NCBI RefSeq assembly: GCF_003353015.1
Contig: NZ_QREM01000009.1
Location: 57,786-121,785, forward strand
Direction: 5' to 3'
DNA: 64,000 nt
DNA from: Xanthomonas arboricola
GTDB lineage: Bacteria; Pseudomonadota; Gammaproteobacteria; Xanthomonadales; Xanthomonadaceae
Below the pieces are notes generated by a model, which saw only the letters and a program-made list of their open reading frames with translations, did no database searches and was not told the origin of the DNA. Positions 51,358 to 64,000 of this stretch are shown piece by piece. Positions within the stretch are counted from its first letter, which is position 1. The number at the start of each line of letters is the position of its first letter. The translations under genes and the position numbers were made by a program.

Positions 51358-52731
51358 TTATGCCGTGGGCTTGCCGCCCTTGTCAGCCCGCGCCTGTTCG
51401 CGCGCGGCGCGCAGGCGGTCGAGCTTTTCCTTGAGCTTGATTTCCAGCCCGCGCGGCACCGGGTTGTAGTAGACCCGCTCGCCCATCGCATCCGGAAAGC
51501 CGGTCTGGTCCAGCGCGATCCCGCCTTCGGCATCGTGGTCGTACTGATAATCCTGCCCGTAGCCGAGCGTCTTCATCAGCCTGGTCGGCGCATTGCGCAG
51601 ATGCAGCGGCACCTCCTGCGTCCCGGTGGCGCGCACCTCGGCCTTGGCCTGGTTGAAGGCGGCATAGCCGGCATTGGACTTGGCGGTGCTGGCCAGATAC
51701 AGCACCAGTTGCGCAAACGCCAGTTCGCCTTCCGGGCTGCCCAGACGCTCGTAGATGTCCCAGGCTTCCAGCGCCATGCTCTGCGCGCGCGGATCGGCCA
51801 GGCCGATATCCTCGATCGCCATGCGGGTCAGCCGACGTGCCAGGTACGCCGGGTCGCAGCCGCCGTCGAGCATGCGGGTGAGCCAGTAAAGCGCGGCATC
51901 CGGATTGGAACTGCGCACCGATTTGTGCAGCGCCGAGATCTGGTCGTAGAACTGCTCGCCGTTCTTGTCGAACCGACGCGTGCGGTCGGCCAGCACCTGC
52001 AGCAGCGTCTGCGGGGTGATCTGGCCACCCTCGCCGCCTGCCAGTTCCGCGGCGATCTCCAGCAGGGTCAATGCGCGGCGCACGTCGCCGTCGGCGGCGC
52101 TGGCAATTTCCAGCAGCGCGGCATCGCTGACCTGGAGCGTTTCCTGCCCCAGCCCGCGCTCCGGATCATGCAGGGCCCGCTGCAAGGCCTCGACGATGTC
52201 CTGCGGCAAAACGCCTTCCAGCACGTGCACGCGACAGCGCGACAACAATGCGGAATTCAATTCGAACGAGGGATTTTCGGTCGTCGCACCGACGAACAGG
52301 ATGGTGCCGCGCTCGATATGCGGCAGGAATGCATCCTGCTGCGCCTTGTTGAAGCGGTGCACCTCATCGACGAACAACACCGTGCGGCGGCCGCTGGCGA
52401 AACGCTGCGCGGCCTCGGCCAGGACCTGCCGCACCTCCGGCAAACCCGACAACACCGCCGAGATCGCCTTGAATTCGGCATCGGCGTAATGCGCCAGCAG
52501 CAACGCCAGGGTGGTCTTGCCGCAGCCGGGCGGGCCCCACAGGATCATCGAATGCACGCGGCCGGATTCCACCGCGCGTCGCAATGCGCTGCCGGGGGCG
52601 AGCAGACGCTTCTGCCCCACCATCTCGTCGAGGGTGCGCGGACGCATGCGCTCGGCCAGCGGGCGCAGATGCTCGCCGTCTACGCTGAGCAGATCGGCTT
52701 CGGGAGCGATGGGGAGCTTGGTTCGTGCCAC
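51358..52731 (-). CDS. rarA: replication-associated recombination protein RarA (MgsA), AAA+ ATPase
   Basis: 457 residues. Walker A is WGPPGCGKTTLA, Walker B VLFVDEVHRFNK, sensor 1 VGATTENPSFEL, and then GDVRRALTLLE. The C-terminal clamp region (SVRSSNPDAALYWLTRMLDGG, DYQYDHDAEGGIALDQ) is typical. RarA remodels stalled forks. ATG 52731 gives the full family N-terminus (MRPRTLDEMVGQ at about 30). Between lolA (75 bp upstream) and crcB. Confidence 0.96.
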   Translation of the reverse strand: MARTKLPIAPEADLLSVDGEHLRPLAERMRPRTLDEMVGQKRLLAPGSALRRAVESGRVHSMILWGPPGCGKTTLALLLAHYADAEFKAISAVLSGLPEVRQVLAEAAQRFASGRRTVLFVDEVHRFNKAQQDAFLPHIERGTILFVGATTENPSFELNSALLSRCRVHVLEGVLPQDIVEALQRALHDPERGLGQETLQVSDAALLEIASAADGDVRRALTLLEIAAELAGGEGGQITPQTLLQVLADRTRRFDKNGEQFYDQISALHKSVRSSNPDAALYWLTRMLDGGCDPAYLARRLTRMAIEDIGLADPRAQSMALEAWDIYERLGSPEGELAFAQLVLYLASTAKSNAGYAAFNQAKAEVRATGTQEVPLHLRNAPTRLMKTLGYGQDYQYDHDAEGGIALDQTGFPDAMGERVYYNPVPRGLEIKLKEKLDRLRAAREQARADKGGKPTA

Positions 52732-52806
52732 GCGGCATTGTATCGCGTCAGCCCACGCCCTTCTGCGAAGAAGGCCATGGGCTGCGTGGATGCTGCAGGC
52801 GATGGC

Positions 52807-53436
52807 TTACTGCGCGTCGCCGACCACGTCCACGCCTTTGCCCGGGGTGTAGCGGAAGGTGTCGGCAGCGAATGCCGGATTGCGCTTCCAGCCGCTGAAG
52901 CTGATCGCGGTGCGCTGGCCGACCGCATCGACCACTTCCATCCTGGCCAGGCCGTCCTTGCCGAACCCCAGCGAGGCCATCTGGAAGCTGGCCTCGGTGT
53001 CGACCTTGGGCGTCAGCGACAGCCACTGCAGTCCGTCGCGTGGCGCGGCTTCTTCGCTGACGTCGTACTGCTTGTCCAGGCGCGCCGGGTCGATCAATGC
53101 GACCAGGGGGCTGTTCTGTTCTTCGCTGCCCTGCGCGCGCACGGTCACCTGCTCCAGGTCCGGGTCGAACACCCAGACCTTCTTGCCGTCGGCCACGATC
53201 AGTTGCCGGTACGGCTTGGCGTACTCCCAACGGAACTGGCGCGGCGCCGACAATGCCACCCGCCCGCTCGCGCGCTCCTTGACCCGGCCATTGGCATCGG
53301 AAACCTGCTGGCTGAACTGCCCGTCCAGGCCTTTCAGCCCGCGCGTGAACGTATCCAGCTCCTGGCGCGCGCCGGCGAACGCGGTGCCGGCGAACAGGGC
53401 GGTGGCGAGGACGGCATAACGGAGCTGGCGATGCAT
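52807..53436 (-). CDS. lolA: periplasmic lipoprotein chaperone LolA
   Basis: 209 residues. A signal peptide MHRQLRYAVLATALFAGTAFA is cleaved near residue 21. LDGQFSQQVSDANGRVKERASGRVALSAPRQFRWEY and VFDPDLEQVTVR are LolA motifs. It ferries lipoproteins, such as BamB and PilF encoded nearby, from LolCDE to LolB. ATG 53436 follows the DUF3857 gene stop by 97 bp. Gene order ftsK-lolA-rarA is normal, here interrupted by one extra gene. Confidence 0.95.
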   Translation of the reverse strand: MHRQLRYAVLATALFAGTAFAGARQELDTFTRGLKGLDGQFSQQVSDANGRVKERASGRVALSAPRQFRWEYAKPYRQLIVADGKKVWVFDPDLEQVTVRAQGSEEQNSPLVALIDPARLDKQYDVSEEAAPRDGLQWLSLTPKVDTEASFQMASLGFGKDGLARMEVVDAVGQRTAISFSGWKRNPAFAADTFRYTPGKGVDVVGDAQ

Positions 53437-53533
53437 CGCGGTGTTCCAGAAAGGGAATGCGGGAATTCTGATACTTCGTAGATGAATGGGCGAGCGCTAT
53501 CGCATGATGCGTTCAGATCGCGGCGACAAGCGG

Positions 53534-55468
53534 TCAGTCCATTCCCGGTGCGGTCTGCACCCTGGACAGATCGCCATACACGATCTGCCCGCGAAAACCG
53601 CGCCGCACCTGCTGGTAGAGCTCGCGAAACGCGCGGTAATCCTGCGGCTGACACAGCGCCTGCGGCCCTCGCACCGCAGCGCGCTGCAACCGGTGCACCG
53701 CCGTCACCGTCTGGCCCTGGCGCGTCCACGCGACCGCGTACTCGCCAGCGGCATTGCGAAAGCGGCGGCTGCGCGGGATCGCGATGATCGGCACCGTCGC
53801 CGGGAAGCTCACCACATAGGTCTCTTCGCGCACGCTGTCGTTGCAGTAGAACGAGGTCAGGTTGTCGTCGGCCGAGGTGGTCGTGTAGATGCCGCGGGTG
53901 GATTCGGCGCCAGGCATGTCCGGCAAGGTCATGCCGCCGACCACCGAAAAATCCACTGCGTCGTCGGCCTGGAACGCGTAGCGATAGTTGAACGGCGCAT
54001 CCAGGTCCAGCGGGTCGCCCTGGATCAGCAGATCGCCGGTGCCATCGAAGCCGGACTGCGCAATGATCGACTCCTCGATGCGATTGCGGTTTTGCGCATT
54101 GAGCTGCACGAACATCGCCCGCAGCCCCACCTCGCCGGTCTGCCCGCTGTCGAGCGTGGTCAGGCCGTGCAGCCCACCCTCGGGGGTAAAGCGGTACTCG
54201 GTACGCGCGACATAGCGATTGACCTTGCGATCGTTGGGCGGGGTATGCGTGACCTTGCCGTCCAGCGTATGCACCACCGGCGCACCCAGGTCGCCGGCCG
54301 GCAACTGGCCGAAGCGCGCATAGGGGTTGGTCGAATCCACATACAGGTCGAACGCCGGGATGTAGGTGATGGCGTGGTTGAAACGCCCAAGCACCGGAAT
54401 CGGCGGCAGCGTCGGCCCGCCTTCGGCACCGATCAGCACCGGTGTGCTGGCGATGCCCTTGGCCGCCAGCAAGGCTTCCAGGATCACGGTGTGGTCCTTG
54501 CAGTCGCCATAGTGGTTGGCCAGGATGCTGTCGGCGCCATTGGGCTCCAGCCCGCCGTTGCCCAGGTACACCGCCACGTAGCGGATATTGCGCGCCACCC
54601 ACGCGTACAACGCGGCGGCCTGCGCGCGCGGCGCGTCGATGCCGCGGGTCACCTCGTCGGCCAGCGCCTGGATCGCCGGCGTCACCGCAGCGGCGCGGCC
54701 GCCCTTGACGTGATAGGCCAGGCCCATCTGCGACCAGCTGTCGAAGGTGCTGGCCATCAGGGTGGGGCTGAATTCCCAGGTCGCCGCGCTCCAGTTCTGG
54801 TTCTTCATCGGCGTGGTGCGCTGATAGCGCCACTCCCAGCGCGCCTGGTCGCCGCGCACCACCGGCCTGGTCCCGCCCTGCAGCCCGCGCACCGACAAAT
54901 GCATCGGCAATGCCTTTGGCGCCACCAGCGTGACCACCGCGTCGTCGTATTGCGCGAACACGCTGAAGGTTTCCCACAGGCTGAAATACCCGGGGAAGTA
55001 CGGCGTGTTCTGCGCCCGCCGCACGCGATAGACGATGCGCGCGCCCGGCGCCAGGTTCGGGAACACCACCACCTTGACCTTGCGGTCGGCATACATCGCC
55101 GCCGCCGCACTGGAATAGCTCTCCTGGGTGTAGATCTTGTCGGACGCCACGTCCTGGCGCAGTCCTTCGGCGGTGACGGTGTAGGCCTGCAGCACCTCCA
55201 GGGTTTCCATCTTCTCGCTGAAGCTCAGCCGCACCTGGCTGAACTGCTCCACCGCCGATTTGGTCTTGAGCAGGATCTCGTACTCGTCGGTCTCCACGCT
55301 GCTGGCGTCGGCACGCACTTCGTAGTCGGCGCGATAGCGCACGAAGCTGTAGTTGGTGTCGGCCTGCGCGCGCGCCGCGGCGGCAGCAGGCGCGGGCTGT
55401 TGCTGGGCCTGGGCCAGCAACGGCAATGGGATCAGCAGCAGGAGCAGCAACACGGAACGACGCAGCAT
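53534..55468 (-). CDS. DUF3857 / transglutaminase-like exported protein
   Basis: 644 residues. Leucine-rich signal peptide (LLLLLLIPLPLLAQA, cleavage about 21). A DUF3857 domain at about 40-210 (YEVRADASSVETDEYEILLKTK, VVFPNLAPGARIVYRVRR) is followed by a transglutaminase-like core at about 250-360. That core has Cys in YGDCKDHTVIL, His in FNHAITY and Asp in LYVDSTNPYA. This triad is complete, so thiol-protease or amidase activity in the periplasm is possible; natural substrate unknown. It is inserted between ftsK and lolA on the same strand. ATG 55468 starts MLRRSVLLLL. Confidence 0.85.
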   Translation of the reverse strand: MLRRSVLLLLLLIPLPLLAQAQQQPAPAAAAARAQADTNYSFVRYRADYEVRADASSVETDEYEILLKTKSAVEQFSQVRLSFSEKMETLEVLQAYTVTAEGLRQDVASDKIYTQESYSSAAAAMYADRKVKVVVFPNLAPGARIVYRVRRAQNTPYFPGYFSLWETFSVFAQYDDAVVTLVAPKALPMHLSVRGLQGGTRPVVRGDQARWEWRYQRTTPMKNQNWSAATWEFSPTLMASTFDSWSQMGLAYHVKGGRAAAVTPAIQALADEVTRGIDAPRAQAAALYAWVARNIRYVAVYLGNGGLEPNGADSILANHYGDCKDHTVILEALLAAKGIASTPVLIGAEGGPTLPPIPVLGRFNHAITYIPAFDLYVDSTNPYARFGQLPAGDLGAPVVHTLDGKVTHTPPNDRKVNRYVARTEYRFTPEGGLHGLTTLDSGQTGEVGLRAMFVQLNAQNRNRIEESIIAQSGFDGTGDLLIQGDPLDLDAPFNYRYAFQADDAVDFSVVGGMTLPDMPGAESTRGIYTTTSADDNLTSFYCNDSVREETYVVSFPATVPIIAIPRSRRFRNAAGEYAVAWTRQGQTVTAVHRLQRAAVRGPQALCQPQDYRAFRELYQQVRRGFRGQIVYGDLSRVQTAPGMD

Positions 55469-55653
55469 GGGCCTTGAATCGCGGCGGACCGGAGCGGCCC
55501 TCGTGCAACAGGGTAGCCGGTGCACGCCACAGCGTCAGGCACCGGCCTCCAACATCCCCGCATCCCTGCGCGCAGACACGCACGGGCAACCCGGATCAGC
55601 GCGCAATCCGCTGCCACCGGCAGGCGGACCTGCGCCGCGTTGCCGGCCACCGG

Positions 55654-58011
55654 CTACTTGGGTGGCGGCGGCGCCAGCACGGTACGGTCGCCATTGTGTT
55701 CGGGCGGGCTGACCACCCCGGCCGCCTCCATCGCCTCGATCAGGCGTGCGGCGCGGTTGTAGCCGATCTTCAAGCGCCGCTGCACGCCGGAGATCGAGGC
55801 ACGCCGGGTTTCGGTGACGATACGCAAGGCCTCGTCGTACAGCGGATCGGATTCGTCGCCGCCACCACCGCTGCTTTCCGGCAAGCCGGTCGCACCGACC
55901 ACGGTGCCATCGCCCATGGTCTGCACTTCGTCCAGCACGCCTTCGACATAGGACACCGGTCCGCTGGCCTTGAGGTGCTCGACCACCCGATGCACTTCCT
56001 CGTCGCTGACGAAGGCGCCATGCACGCGGTCCGGCAGCGCCGTGCCCGGCGGCAGGTACAGCATGTCGCCGTTGCCCAGCAGCGCTTCGGCGCCGGATTG
56101 ATCCAGGATGGTGCGCGAGTCGATCTTGGAGCTGACCTGGAACGCCACGCGGGTCGGAATATTGGCCTTGATCAGGCCGGTGATCACGTCCACCGACGGC
56201 CGCTGCGTGGCCAGGATCAGGTGGATGCCAGCCGCACGTGCCTTCTGCGCCAGGCGCGCGATCAGCTCCTCGACCTTCTTGCCGACGATCATCATCATGT
56301 CGGCGAATTCGTCGATGAAGATCACGATGAACGGCAGCGTCTCCAGCGGCCGCGGCGCCTCGCCCAGCTCCGGATTGGGCTTGAACAGTGGGTCCATCAT
56401 CGGCTGGCCGGCGTCGATGGCGTCCTTGATCTTCTTGTTGAAGCCGGCCAGGTTGCGCACGCCCACCGCGCTCATCAGCTTGTAGCGGCGCTCCATCTCG
56501 GCCACGCACCAGCGCAGGCCGTTGGCGGCCTCCTTCATGTCGGTGACCACCGGCGCCAGCAGATGCGGGATGCCCTGGTAGACGCTCAGTTCAAGCATCT
56601 TCGGGTCGATCATCAGCATCCGCAGCTCCTTGTGCGAGGCCTTGAACAGCAGGCTCAGCACCATCGCATTGACCGCCACCGACTTGCCCGAGCCGGTGGT
56701 ACCGGCCACCAGCAAATGCGGCATGCGCGCCAGGTCGGCGACGGTCGGACGCCCGGCGATGTCCTTGCCCAACGCCAGCGTCAGCGGGCTGGCCGACTTG
56801 TCGTATTCCTTGGAGCGCAGCAGCTCTGACAGGAAGATCATCTCGCGGCTGACATTGGGGATCTCCAGGCCGATCACCGACTTGCCCGGGATCACATCCA
56901 CCACGCGCACCGACTTGACCGACAGCCCGCGTGCGATGTCCTTGTCCAGCGAGCTGATCTGGCTGACCTTGATGCCCGGCGCCGGCTCGATCTCGAAGCG
57001 GGTGATCACCGGACCCGGGTAGGCCCCGACCACCTGCGCCTCGATGCGGAAGTCCTTGAGCTTGAACTCGATCTGCCGCGACAGCGTCTCCAGCGTCTCT
57101 TCCGAATAGCCCTTGGTCTGCGGCTTGGGGTCGTCCAGCAGCGCCAGTGGCGGCAGGTCGGAGCCGTCGGTGCTCACGCCCTGGAACATCGGGATCTGGG
57201 TATCGCGCTTGGCACGCTCGCTCTTCTCCACCACCGGTGCCGGCGGCGGCTCGATCCTGACCGGCTCGCGCTTGGCCTGCTTGACCGCATCGACCTTGCG
57301 CACTTCCTCGCGCTCCTCGCGCATCACGCGGGTCTGCTGCCACTCGCTGGCCTGATGGGTCTTGCGCTGCATCAGCGGCCCCAGCGCCAGCACCCAGGTG
57401 CCGATGCGCTCCATCACCGCAAACCACGACAGGCCGGTGGCCAGGGTGATCGACACCAGCAGCAGCACCAGCACGAACAGGTTGGCACCCAAGGCCCCGA
57501 ACCCGGCGCTCAGCGAATTGCTGACCAAACGCCCCAGGATCCCGCCGGCGGCGGCCACGTCGCCGTTGAACAGGCGCAGATGCAGGAAGCCGGTCGAAGC
57601 GATCAGGAAACCCACCATGCCGACCAGCCGCAACGCCGGCCCCAGGTCGGCCTCGGCCTGTCCTTCCTTGTCCATGCCGAACAAGGCGATCCAGGCCACC
57701 GCGCCCAGTACCACCGGCAGCAGGAAGGCCACATAACCGAACAGCTGCAGCAGCACGTCGGCCGTCCAGGCGCCGACGCGGCCGCCCATGTTGTGCACCG
57801 GCGCGACCACGCTGCCGGTCTGCGACCAGCCCGGATCGGCGCTCGAATAGGTGAACAGGCTGGCCAGCAGATACAGCAGCAACGGCGCCACCGCGATCAA
57901 TGCCAGATCGCGCCAGAGCTTTTGCCGACGCGGATTGTCCGCCACCGCCGTCTTGCGCGAGGACGTCTTGCCCTCAGCGGGCTTGCTGCGTTCGGGAACC
58001 TGCTTTGCCAC
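55654..58011 (-). CDS. ftsK: DNA translocase FtsK
   Basis: 785 residues. Four N-terminal membrane segments (about 32-190) anchor it at the septum. A short linker, then the motor: Walker [11 protein letters not shown], Walker [10 protein letters not shown] and [13 protein letters not shown], followed by [20 protein letters not shown]. The C-terminal gamma domain ([23 protein letters not shown]) reads KOPS. It pumps chromosome ends before division and activates XerCD. A short family variant compared with E. coli (1329 residues). It heads the lolA-rarA-crcB array. Confidence 0.97.
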   Translation of the reverse strand: MAKQVPERSKPAEGKTSSRKTAVADNPRRQKLWRDLALIAVAPLLLYLLASLFTYSSADPGWSQTGSVVAPVHNMGGRVGAWTADVLLQLFGYVAFLLPVVLGAVAWIALFGMDKEGQAEADLGPALRLVGMVGFLIASTGFLHLRLFNGDVAAAGGILGRLVSNSLSAGFGALGANLFVLVLLLVSITLATGLSWFAVMERIGTWVLALGPLMQRKTHQASEWQQTRVMREEREEVRKVDAVKQAKREPVRIEPPPAPVVEKSERAKRDTQIPMFQGVSTDGSDLPPLALLDDPKPQTKGYSEETLETLSRQIEFKLKDFRIEAQVVGAYPGPVITRFEIEPAPGIKVSQISSLDKDIARGLSVKSVRVVDVIPGKSVIGLEIPNVSREMIFLSELLRSKEYDKSASPLTLALGKDIAGRPTVADLARMPHLLVAGTTGSGKSVAVNAMVLSLLFKASHKELRMLMIDPKMLELSVYQGIPHLLAPVVTDMKEAANGLRWCVAEMERRYKLMSAVGVRNLAGFNKKIKDAIDAGQPMMDPLFKPNPELGEAPRPLETLPFIVIFIDEFADMMMIVGKKVEELIARLAQKARAAGIHLILATQRPSVDVITGLIKANIPTRVAFQVSSKIDSRTILDQSGAEALLGNGDMLYLPPGTALPDRVHGAFVSDEEVHRVVEHLKASGPVSYVEGVLDEVQTMGDGTVVGATGLPESSGGGGDESDPLYDEALRIVTETRRASISGVQRRLKIGYNRAARLIEAMEAAGVVSPPEHNGDRTVLAPPPPK

Positions 58012-59263
<1,252 letters not shown>

Positions 59264-59323
59264 GGTGGCCGCTGGCCGCCGGCCGCGCCGCGCGGGCAGC
59301 ACCGATGCCGGCGGGCCGGGCGC

Positions 59324-60442
59324 ATGAGCGTCACCGCCCGCTGGTGCCGCCGCCTGGACGAGCTCCCGGCCGGCGCCTGGGACGCGCTGCACGATGGCGC
59401 GCACCCATTCATTTCCTATGCATTCCTGGAAGGTCTCGAGCGCGAGGGCTGCCTGCGCCCGGACTGGGGCTGGAACCCGCTGCACCTGACGTTATGGGAC
59501 GGCGATACGCTGGTCGCCGCCACGCCGGGCTATCTGAAGAACAACTCGCATGGCGAGTTCGTGTTCGACCACGCCTGGGCGCATGCGTATGCGCGTTACG
59601 GGCAGGAGTACTTCCCGAAGTGGCTGTGCGGGGTGCCCTACTCGCCGGTGACCAGCCCACGCCTGCTGGGCGCCACGCACTGGCGACCGCAGCTGCTCGC
59701 GGCGATGCGCGAGCTGGTGGAGCGCAGCGGGCTGTCGTCGGCGCATGTGAACTTCTACCCGGCCGACGAAGATGCGGCCTTCGATAGCGACTGGCTGGAG
59801 CGCAACGATCTGCAGTACCACTGGCATAACGCCAGCGGCTGGAGCGACTTCGACACCTTCCTGGCCGCGATGGACCACAAACGGCGCAAGAACATCCGCC
59901 AGGAGCGCGCCAAGGTGCAGCGGGCCGGTGTGCAGTTGCGCGTGGTCCATGGCGATGAAGCCAGCGCTGCCGACCTGGAGGCGATGTATGGCTTCTATCT
60001 CAAGACCTTCAACGAGTACGGCAACTCGCCTGCGCTGACGCCGCAATTCCTGCACCACCTGGCCCGGCACCTGCCGCGCCAGCTGGTGATGTTTCTGGCC
60101 GAGCTGGACGGTCGCCCGATCGCCGGCGCGCTGTGCCTGCGCGGGCGCGACACGCTGTACGGGCGTTACTGGGGCGGCGAGGCCTTGCCCGGGCTGCATT
60201 TTGAAACCTGCTACTACCAGGGCATCGACTATTGCCTGCGCGAAGGCCTGGCCCGCTTCGAGCCGGGCGCGCAGGGCGAGCACAAGATCGCACGCGGCTT
60301 TCTGCCGACCCTGGTCCGCAGCCGTCACTGGATCGCCGACCCCGGCTTCCGCGAGCCGCTGGCGCACTGGTGCGCCGACGAACGCCAGGCGGTCGCCCGG
60401 CACGCACGCGAGCTGTCCGAGCACAGCCCGTTCCGCGACTGA
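59324..60442 (+). CDS. GNAT/FemAB-like protein, DUF482 family
   Basis: 372 residues without membrane segments. GAWDALHDGAHPFISYAFLEGLE at the start, YLKNNSHGEFVFDHAWAHAY, FPKWLCGVPYSPVTSPRLL, KRRKNIRQERAKVQRAGV and SRHWIADPGFREP are hallmarks of the DUF482 (peptidogalycan biosynthesis/recognition-like) group. This group shares the acyl-CoA N-acyltransferase fold. Substrate unknown, so the function is inferred from the fold. It starts 60 bp after trxB and precedes aat. Confidence 0.85.
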   Translation: MSVTARWCRRLDELPAGAWDALHDGAHPFISYAFLEGLEREGCLRPDWGWNPLHLTLWDGDTLVAATPGYLKNNSHGEFVFDHAWAHAYARYGQEYFPKWLCGVPYSPVTSPRLLGATHWRPQLLAAMRELVERSGLSSAHVNFYPADEDAAFDSDWLERNDLQYHWHNASGWSDFDTFLAAMDHKRRKNIRQERAKVQRAGVQLRVVHGDEASAADLEAMYGFYLKTFNEYGNSPALTPQFLHHLARHLPRQLVMFLAELDGRPIAGALCLRGRDTLYGRYWGGEALPGLHFETCYYQGIDYCLREGLARFEPGAQGEHKIARGFLPTLVRSRHWIADPGFREPLAHWCADERQAVARHARELSEHSPFRD

Positions 60443-60686
60443 GCCGATGCGGCGGCGACCCGGGCTGGGTCGCAACTGATCGCAGACACGGCGTCGCCAG
60501 GATGTCGCAACAACAGGACTCACGCCACCGCAAGCCGGTGGTCAGCCGAGTGCGACCCGCATGCGCGGCACCGGGGGCTTGCGCACCCATCCCGCAAGGC
60601 GCGCCCATCATCCCCGCGAACCGTCGCGTGGCAGCAATAGGCATCGTCCTGGGTGCGCCAGGTGCGCCACGCTCTACACTGCGCGC

Positions 60687-61436
60687 ATGTCCCGCGCCCT
60701 TCCCTACCTGCTGGCGGCCGATCCGGCCGCGCCGTTTCCGCCGGCCGAACACGCGTTGCGCGAGCCGGACGGCCTGCTTGCCATCGGCGGCGATCTGTCG
60801 CCGCAACGCCTGCTCAACGCCTATGCCGGTGGCGTGTTCCCCTGGTTCTCGGAGGGCCAGCCGATCCTGTGGTGGAGCCCGGACCCGCGCACGGTGTTTC
60901 GTACCGATGGCGTGCGCCTGTCCTCGCGCTTCCGGCGCCAGTTGCGCGGCAGCCGCTGGATGCTGCGCGCCGACACCGCCTTCGCCGAGGTGATCGCTGC
61001 CTGCGCGTCGATTCCGCGTGCCGGCCAGGACGGCACCTGGATCACCCCGGCGATGCAGCATGCCTATCTCGAACTGCATCGTCTGGGCCATGCGCATTCG
61101 CTGGAAGTGTTCGATGGCCCACGCCTGGTCGGCGGCATCTACGGGGTGGCGATTGGCCGGATGTTCTTCGGCGAGAGCATGTTCAGTGCCGACAGCGGCG
61201 GCTCCAAGGTGGCGCTGGCCGGGCTGGCCGCGCATCTGCATGCCTGCGGCTGGCCGTTGCTCGACGCGCAGGTGGAAAATCCGCACCTGCTGGGCCTGGG
61301 TGCGCAGCGCCTGCCACGGACGGACTTCCTGCAGCAGGTGCGGCTGCAGGTTGGCCGGGTTGCGCCGCCGGGCAGCTGGTCCGAGCGCCACGGCGAGCGG
61401 CCTGCCAGCGCGCTCGCTGAAGTCCGCTTAACATAA
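60687..61436 (+). CDS. aat: leucyl/phenylalanyl-tRNA-protein transferase
   Basis: 249 residues. LLAIGGDLSPQRLLNAYAGGVFPWF, LWWSPDPRTVF, RAGQDGTWITPAMQHAYLELH, SLEVFDGPRLVGGIYG, GRMFFGESMFS and DAQVENPHLLGLGA are the full set of Aat motifs. It adds Leu or Phe to N-terminal Arg/Lys and so feeds the ClpS/ClpAP N-end-rule pathway. clpA is 700 bp downstream. ATG 60687 gives the standard N-terminus. Confidence 0.97.
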   Translation: MSRALPYLLAADPAAPFPPAEHALREPDGLLAIGGDLSPQRLLNAYAGGVFPWFSEGQPILWWSPDPRTVFRTDGVRLSSRFRRQLRGSRWMLRADTAFAEVIAACASIPRAGQDGTWITPAMQHAYLELHRLGHAHSLEVFDGPRLVGGIYGVAIGRMFFGESMFSADSGGSKVALAGLAAHLHACGWPLLDAQVENPHLLGLGAQRLPRTDFLQQVRLQVGRVAPPGSWSERHGERPASALAEVRLT

Positions 61437-61516
61437 AATTTGCACCGCGGGGAGATGGAGCGTAAAATGCCGTCCCTTACGGCCCTCCCGGGCCAGCCGT
61501 GATTGCACAGGATTAC

Positions 61517-61735
61517 ATGTCGAAAGACGACTCCATTGAATTCGAAGGCAGCGTCAGCGAGACGCTCCCCAACACCACGTTCCGGGTCAAGCTGGAAAAC
61601 GGGCACGAGATCATCGCCCACATCTCCGGCCGCATGCGCAAGAACTACATCCGCATCCTGACCGGCGACCGGGTCAAGGTCGAGATGACTCCCTACGACC
61701 TGACCAAGGGTCGTATTACCTACCGCATGAAGTAA
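61517..61735 (+). CDS. infA: translation initiation factor IF-1
   Basis: 72 residues: [19 protein letters not shown], then [11 protein letters not shown] and [20 protein letters not shown], an OB-fold. Same length and order as E. coli IF-1. It is preceded by the usual aat gene. An upstream in-frame GTG at 61499 would add six unrelated residues. Confidence 0.98.
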
Positions 61736-61758
61736 GCGGTTCTGGTGTGAGACGCGAG

Positions 61759-61778
61759 GCGGCCCATGGCCGCTTTTT
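61759..61778 (+). terminator. infA: infA terminator
   Basis: GCGGCC, loop CAT, GGCCGC, then T5, 24 bp after the infA stop codon. Confidence 0.85.
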
Positions 61779-62085
61779 GTCGTGCGTGCTATTTGCCGAG
61801 CGGATTGCAGCGCCGTGAAACAAGGACAGAACGCTGCTCATGTGTGCGCAAGGGCTTTCAGCGATGCGCTGACAGACAGGCACCTGCGTGCCGAGCTCGA
61901 CCCGCGCGCGCGGGCTTTCGCCCTCCAGGCGCAGACTCGGGCGAATGCGCCAGCGCGCTGCCGGTCTCGCGCCTTGGCGATCTTGCCCGGCCACACCGCG
62001 CTGCAGATTCCAGGCGTTGCACGGGGCAACGCCAGGCACCTGAACGCTGGCCAGCCATCCGTGCAGCACCGCACCGTCCAGACAT

Positions 62086-62115
62086 AAAAAAAGCCGCTCA
62101 TGCGAGCGGCTTTTT
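62086..62115. terminator. clpA: bidirectional terminator after clpA
   Basis: A7, GCCGCTC, loop ATGC, GAGCGGC, T5. It has U-runs in both directions, 27 bp beyond the clpA stop on the minus strand. Confidence 0.88.
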
Positions 62116-62141
62116 CCGGGTACGTCAGACAGTTGCGTCGA

Positions 62142-64000
<1,859 letters not shown>

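Larger units (their letters stand above)
61736..62141. other. intergenic region between infA and clpA ends
   Basis: About 400 bp between two convergent genes. It contains the infA terminator at its left end and the clpA terminator at its right end. Between 61780 and 62085 short ORFs occur on both strands without ribosome sites; nothing convincing. Confidence 0.5.

Overview
The window is a stretch of a high-GC gammaproteobacterial chromosome that I read as Xanthomonas, or at least Xanthomonadaceae. The grounds are the GC content, the gene orders (lolA-rarA-crcB behind ftsK, aat-infA-clpA, psrA-fadB-fadA), a KGG-repeat stress protein, the plant-associate style giant autotransporter, and short GGGATTGGGGATTCG extragenic inverted repeats of the kind common in that genus. 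No rRNA, tRNA, transposase or CRISPR array was seen.

Layout. (1) 1-7824, minus: the first 2608 codons of a giant repetitive autotransporter adhesin that runs off the left edge. It begins with an ESPR-type extended signal peptide and is built from autotransporter-associated beta-strand repeats of about 258 bp, with a duplicated supermodule of about 1.65 kb. (2) 8583-14422: a GAF / degenerate GGDEF / EAL protein, a DUF1349-like Tat-type protein, an M14-like zinc peptidase, a KGG stress protein and an FAD oxidoreductase. (3) 14660-20688, plus: a tightly packed surface-glycan cassette with a glycosyltransferase, CDP-glucose synthase RfbF, an SDR epimerase/dehydratase, an RfbC-like 3,5-epimerase, a SAF-domain oxidoreductase and a membrane acyltransferase. 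It looks like an unassigned CDP-sugar pathway.

(4) 20747-38962: a nitrate-assimilation super-cluster. The minus-strand operon narK-nirB-nirD-nasA-cobA encodes nitrate uptake, nitrate reductase, siroheme nitrite reductase and a uroporphyrinogen methyltransferase. It starts at a near-perfect sigma-54 promoter (28561-28576). The leader then carries two hairpins with identical AACGGC hexaloops and a strong intrinsic terminator, which is the architecture of an ANTAR-controlled attenuator. The predicted ANTAR antiterminator NasT and its nitrate-sensing partner NasS lie just upstream. A divergent cysG for siroheme, plus mobA, two different moeA genes and a rhodanese-moeB fusion for molybdenum cofactor, surround them. 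A PQ-loop protein and xthA sit inside this zone.

(5) 39173-45812, minus: housekeeping block der-bamB-yfgM-like-rodZ-pilF-rlmN, then ndk, with a small ORF/terminator leader ahead of ndk. (6) 46029-50427, plus: psrA with a PsrA operator, followed by fadB- and fadA-like beta-oxidation genes. (7) 50771-58011, minus: ftsK, a DUF3857/transglutaminase protein, lolA, rarA, and crcB preceded by a fluoride riboswitch. (8) 58295-61735, plus: trxB, a FemAB/GNAT-like protein, aat and infA. (9) 62142-64000, minus: clpA, cut by the right edge.

Most coding assignments rest on recognisable family motifs. Start codons were chosen from overlap, Shine-Dalgarno spacing and family length. Everything was read by eye without database searches.
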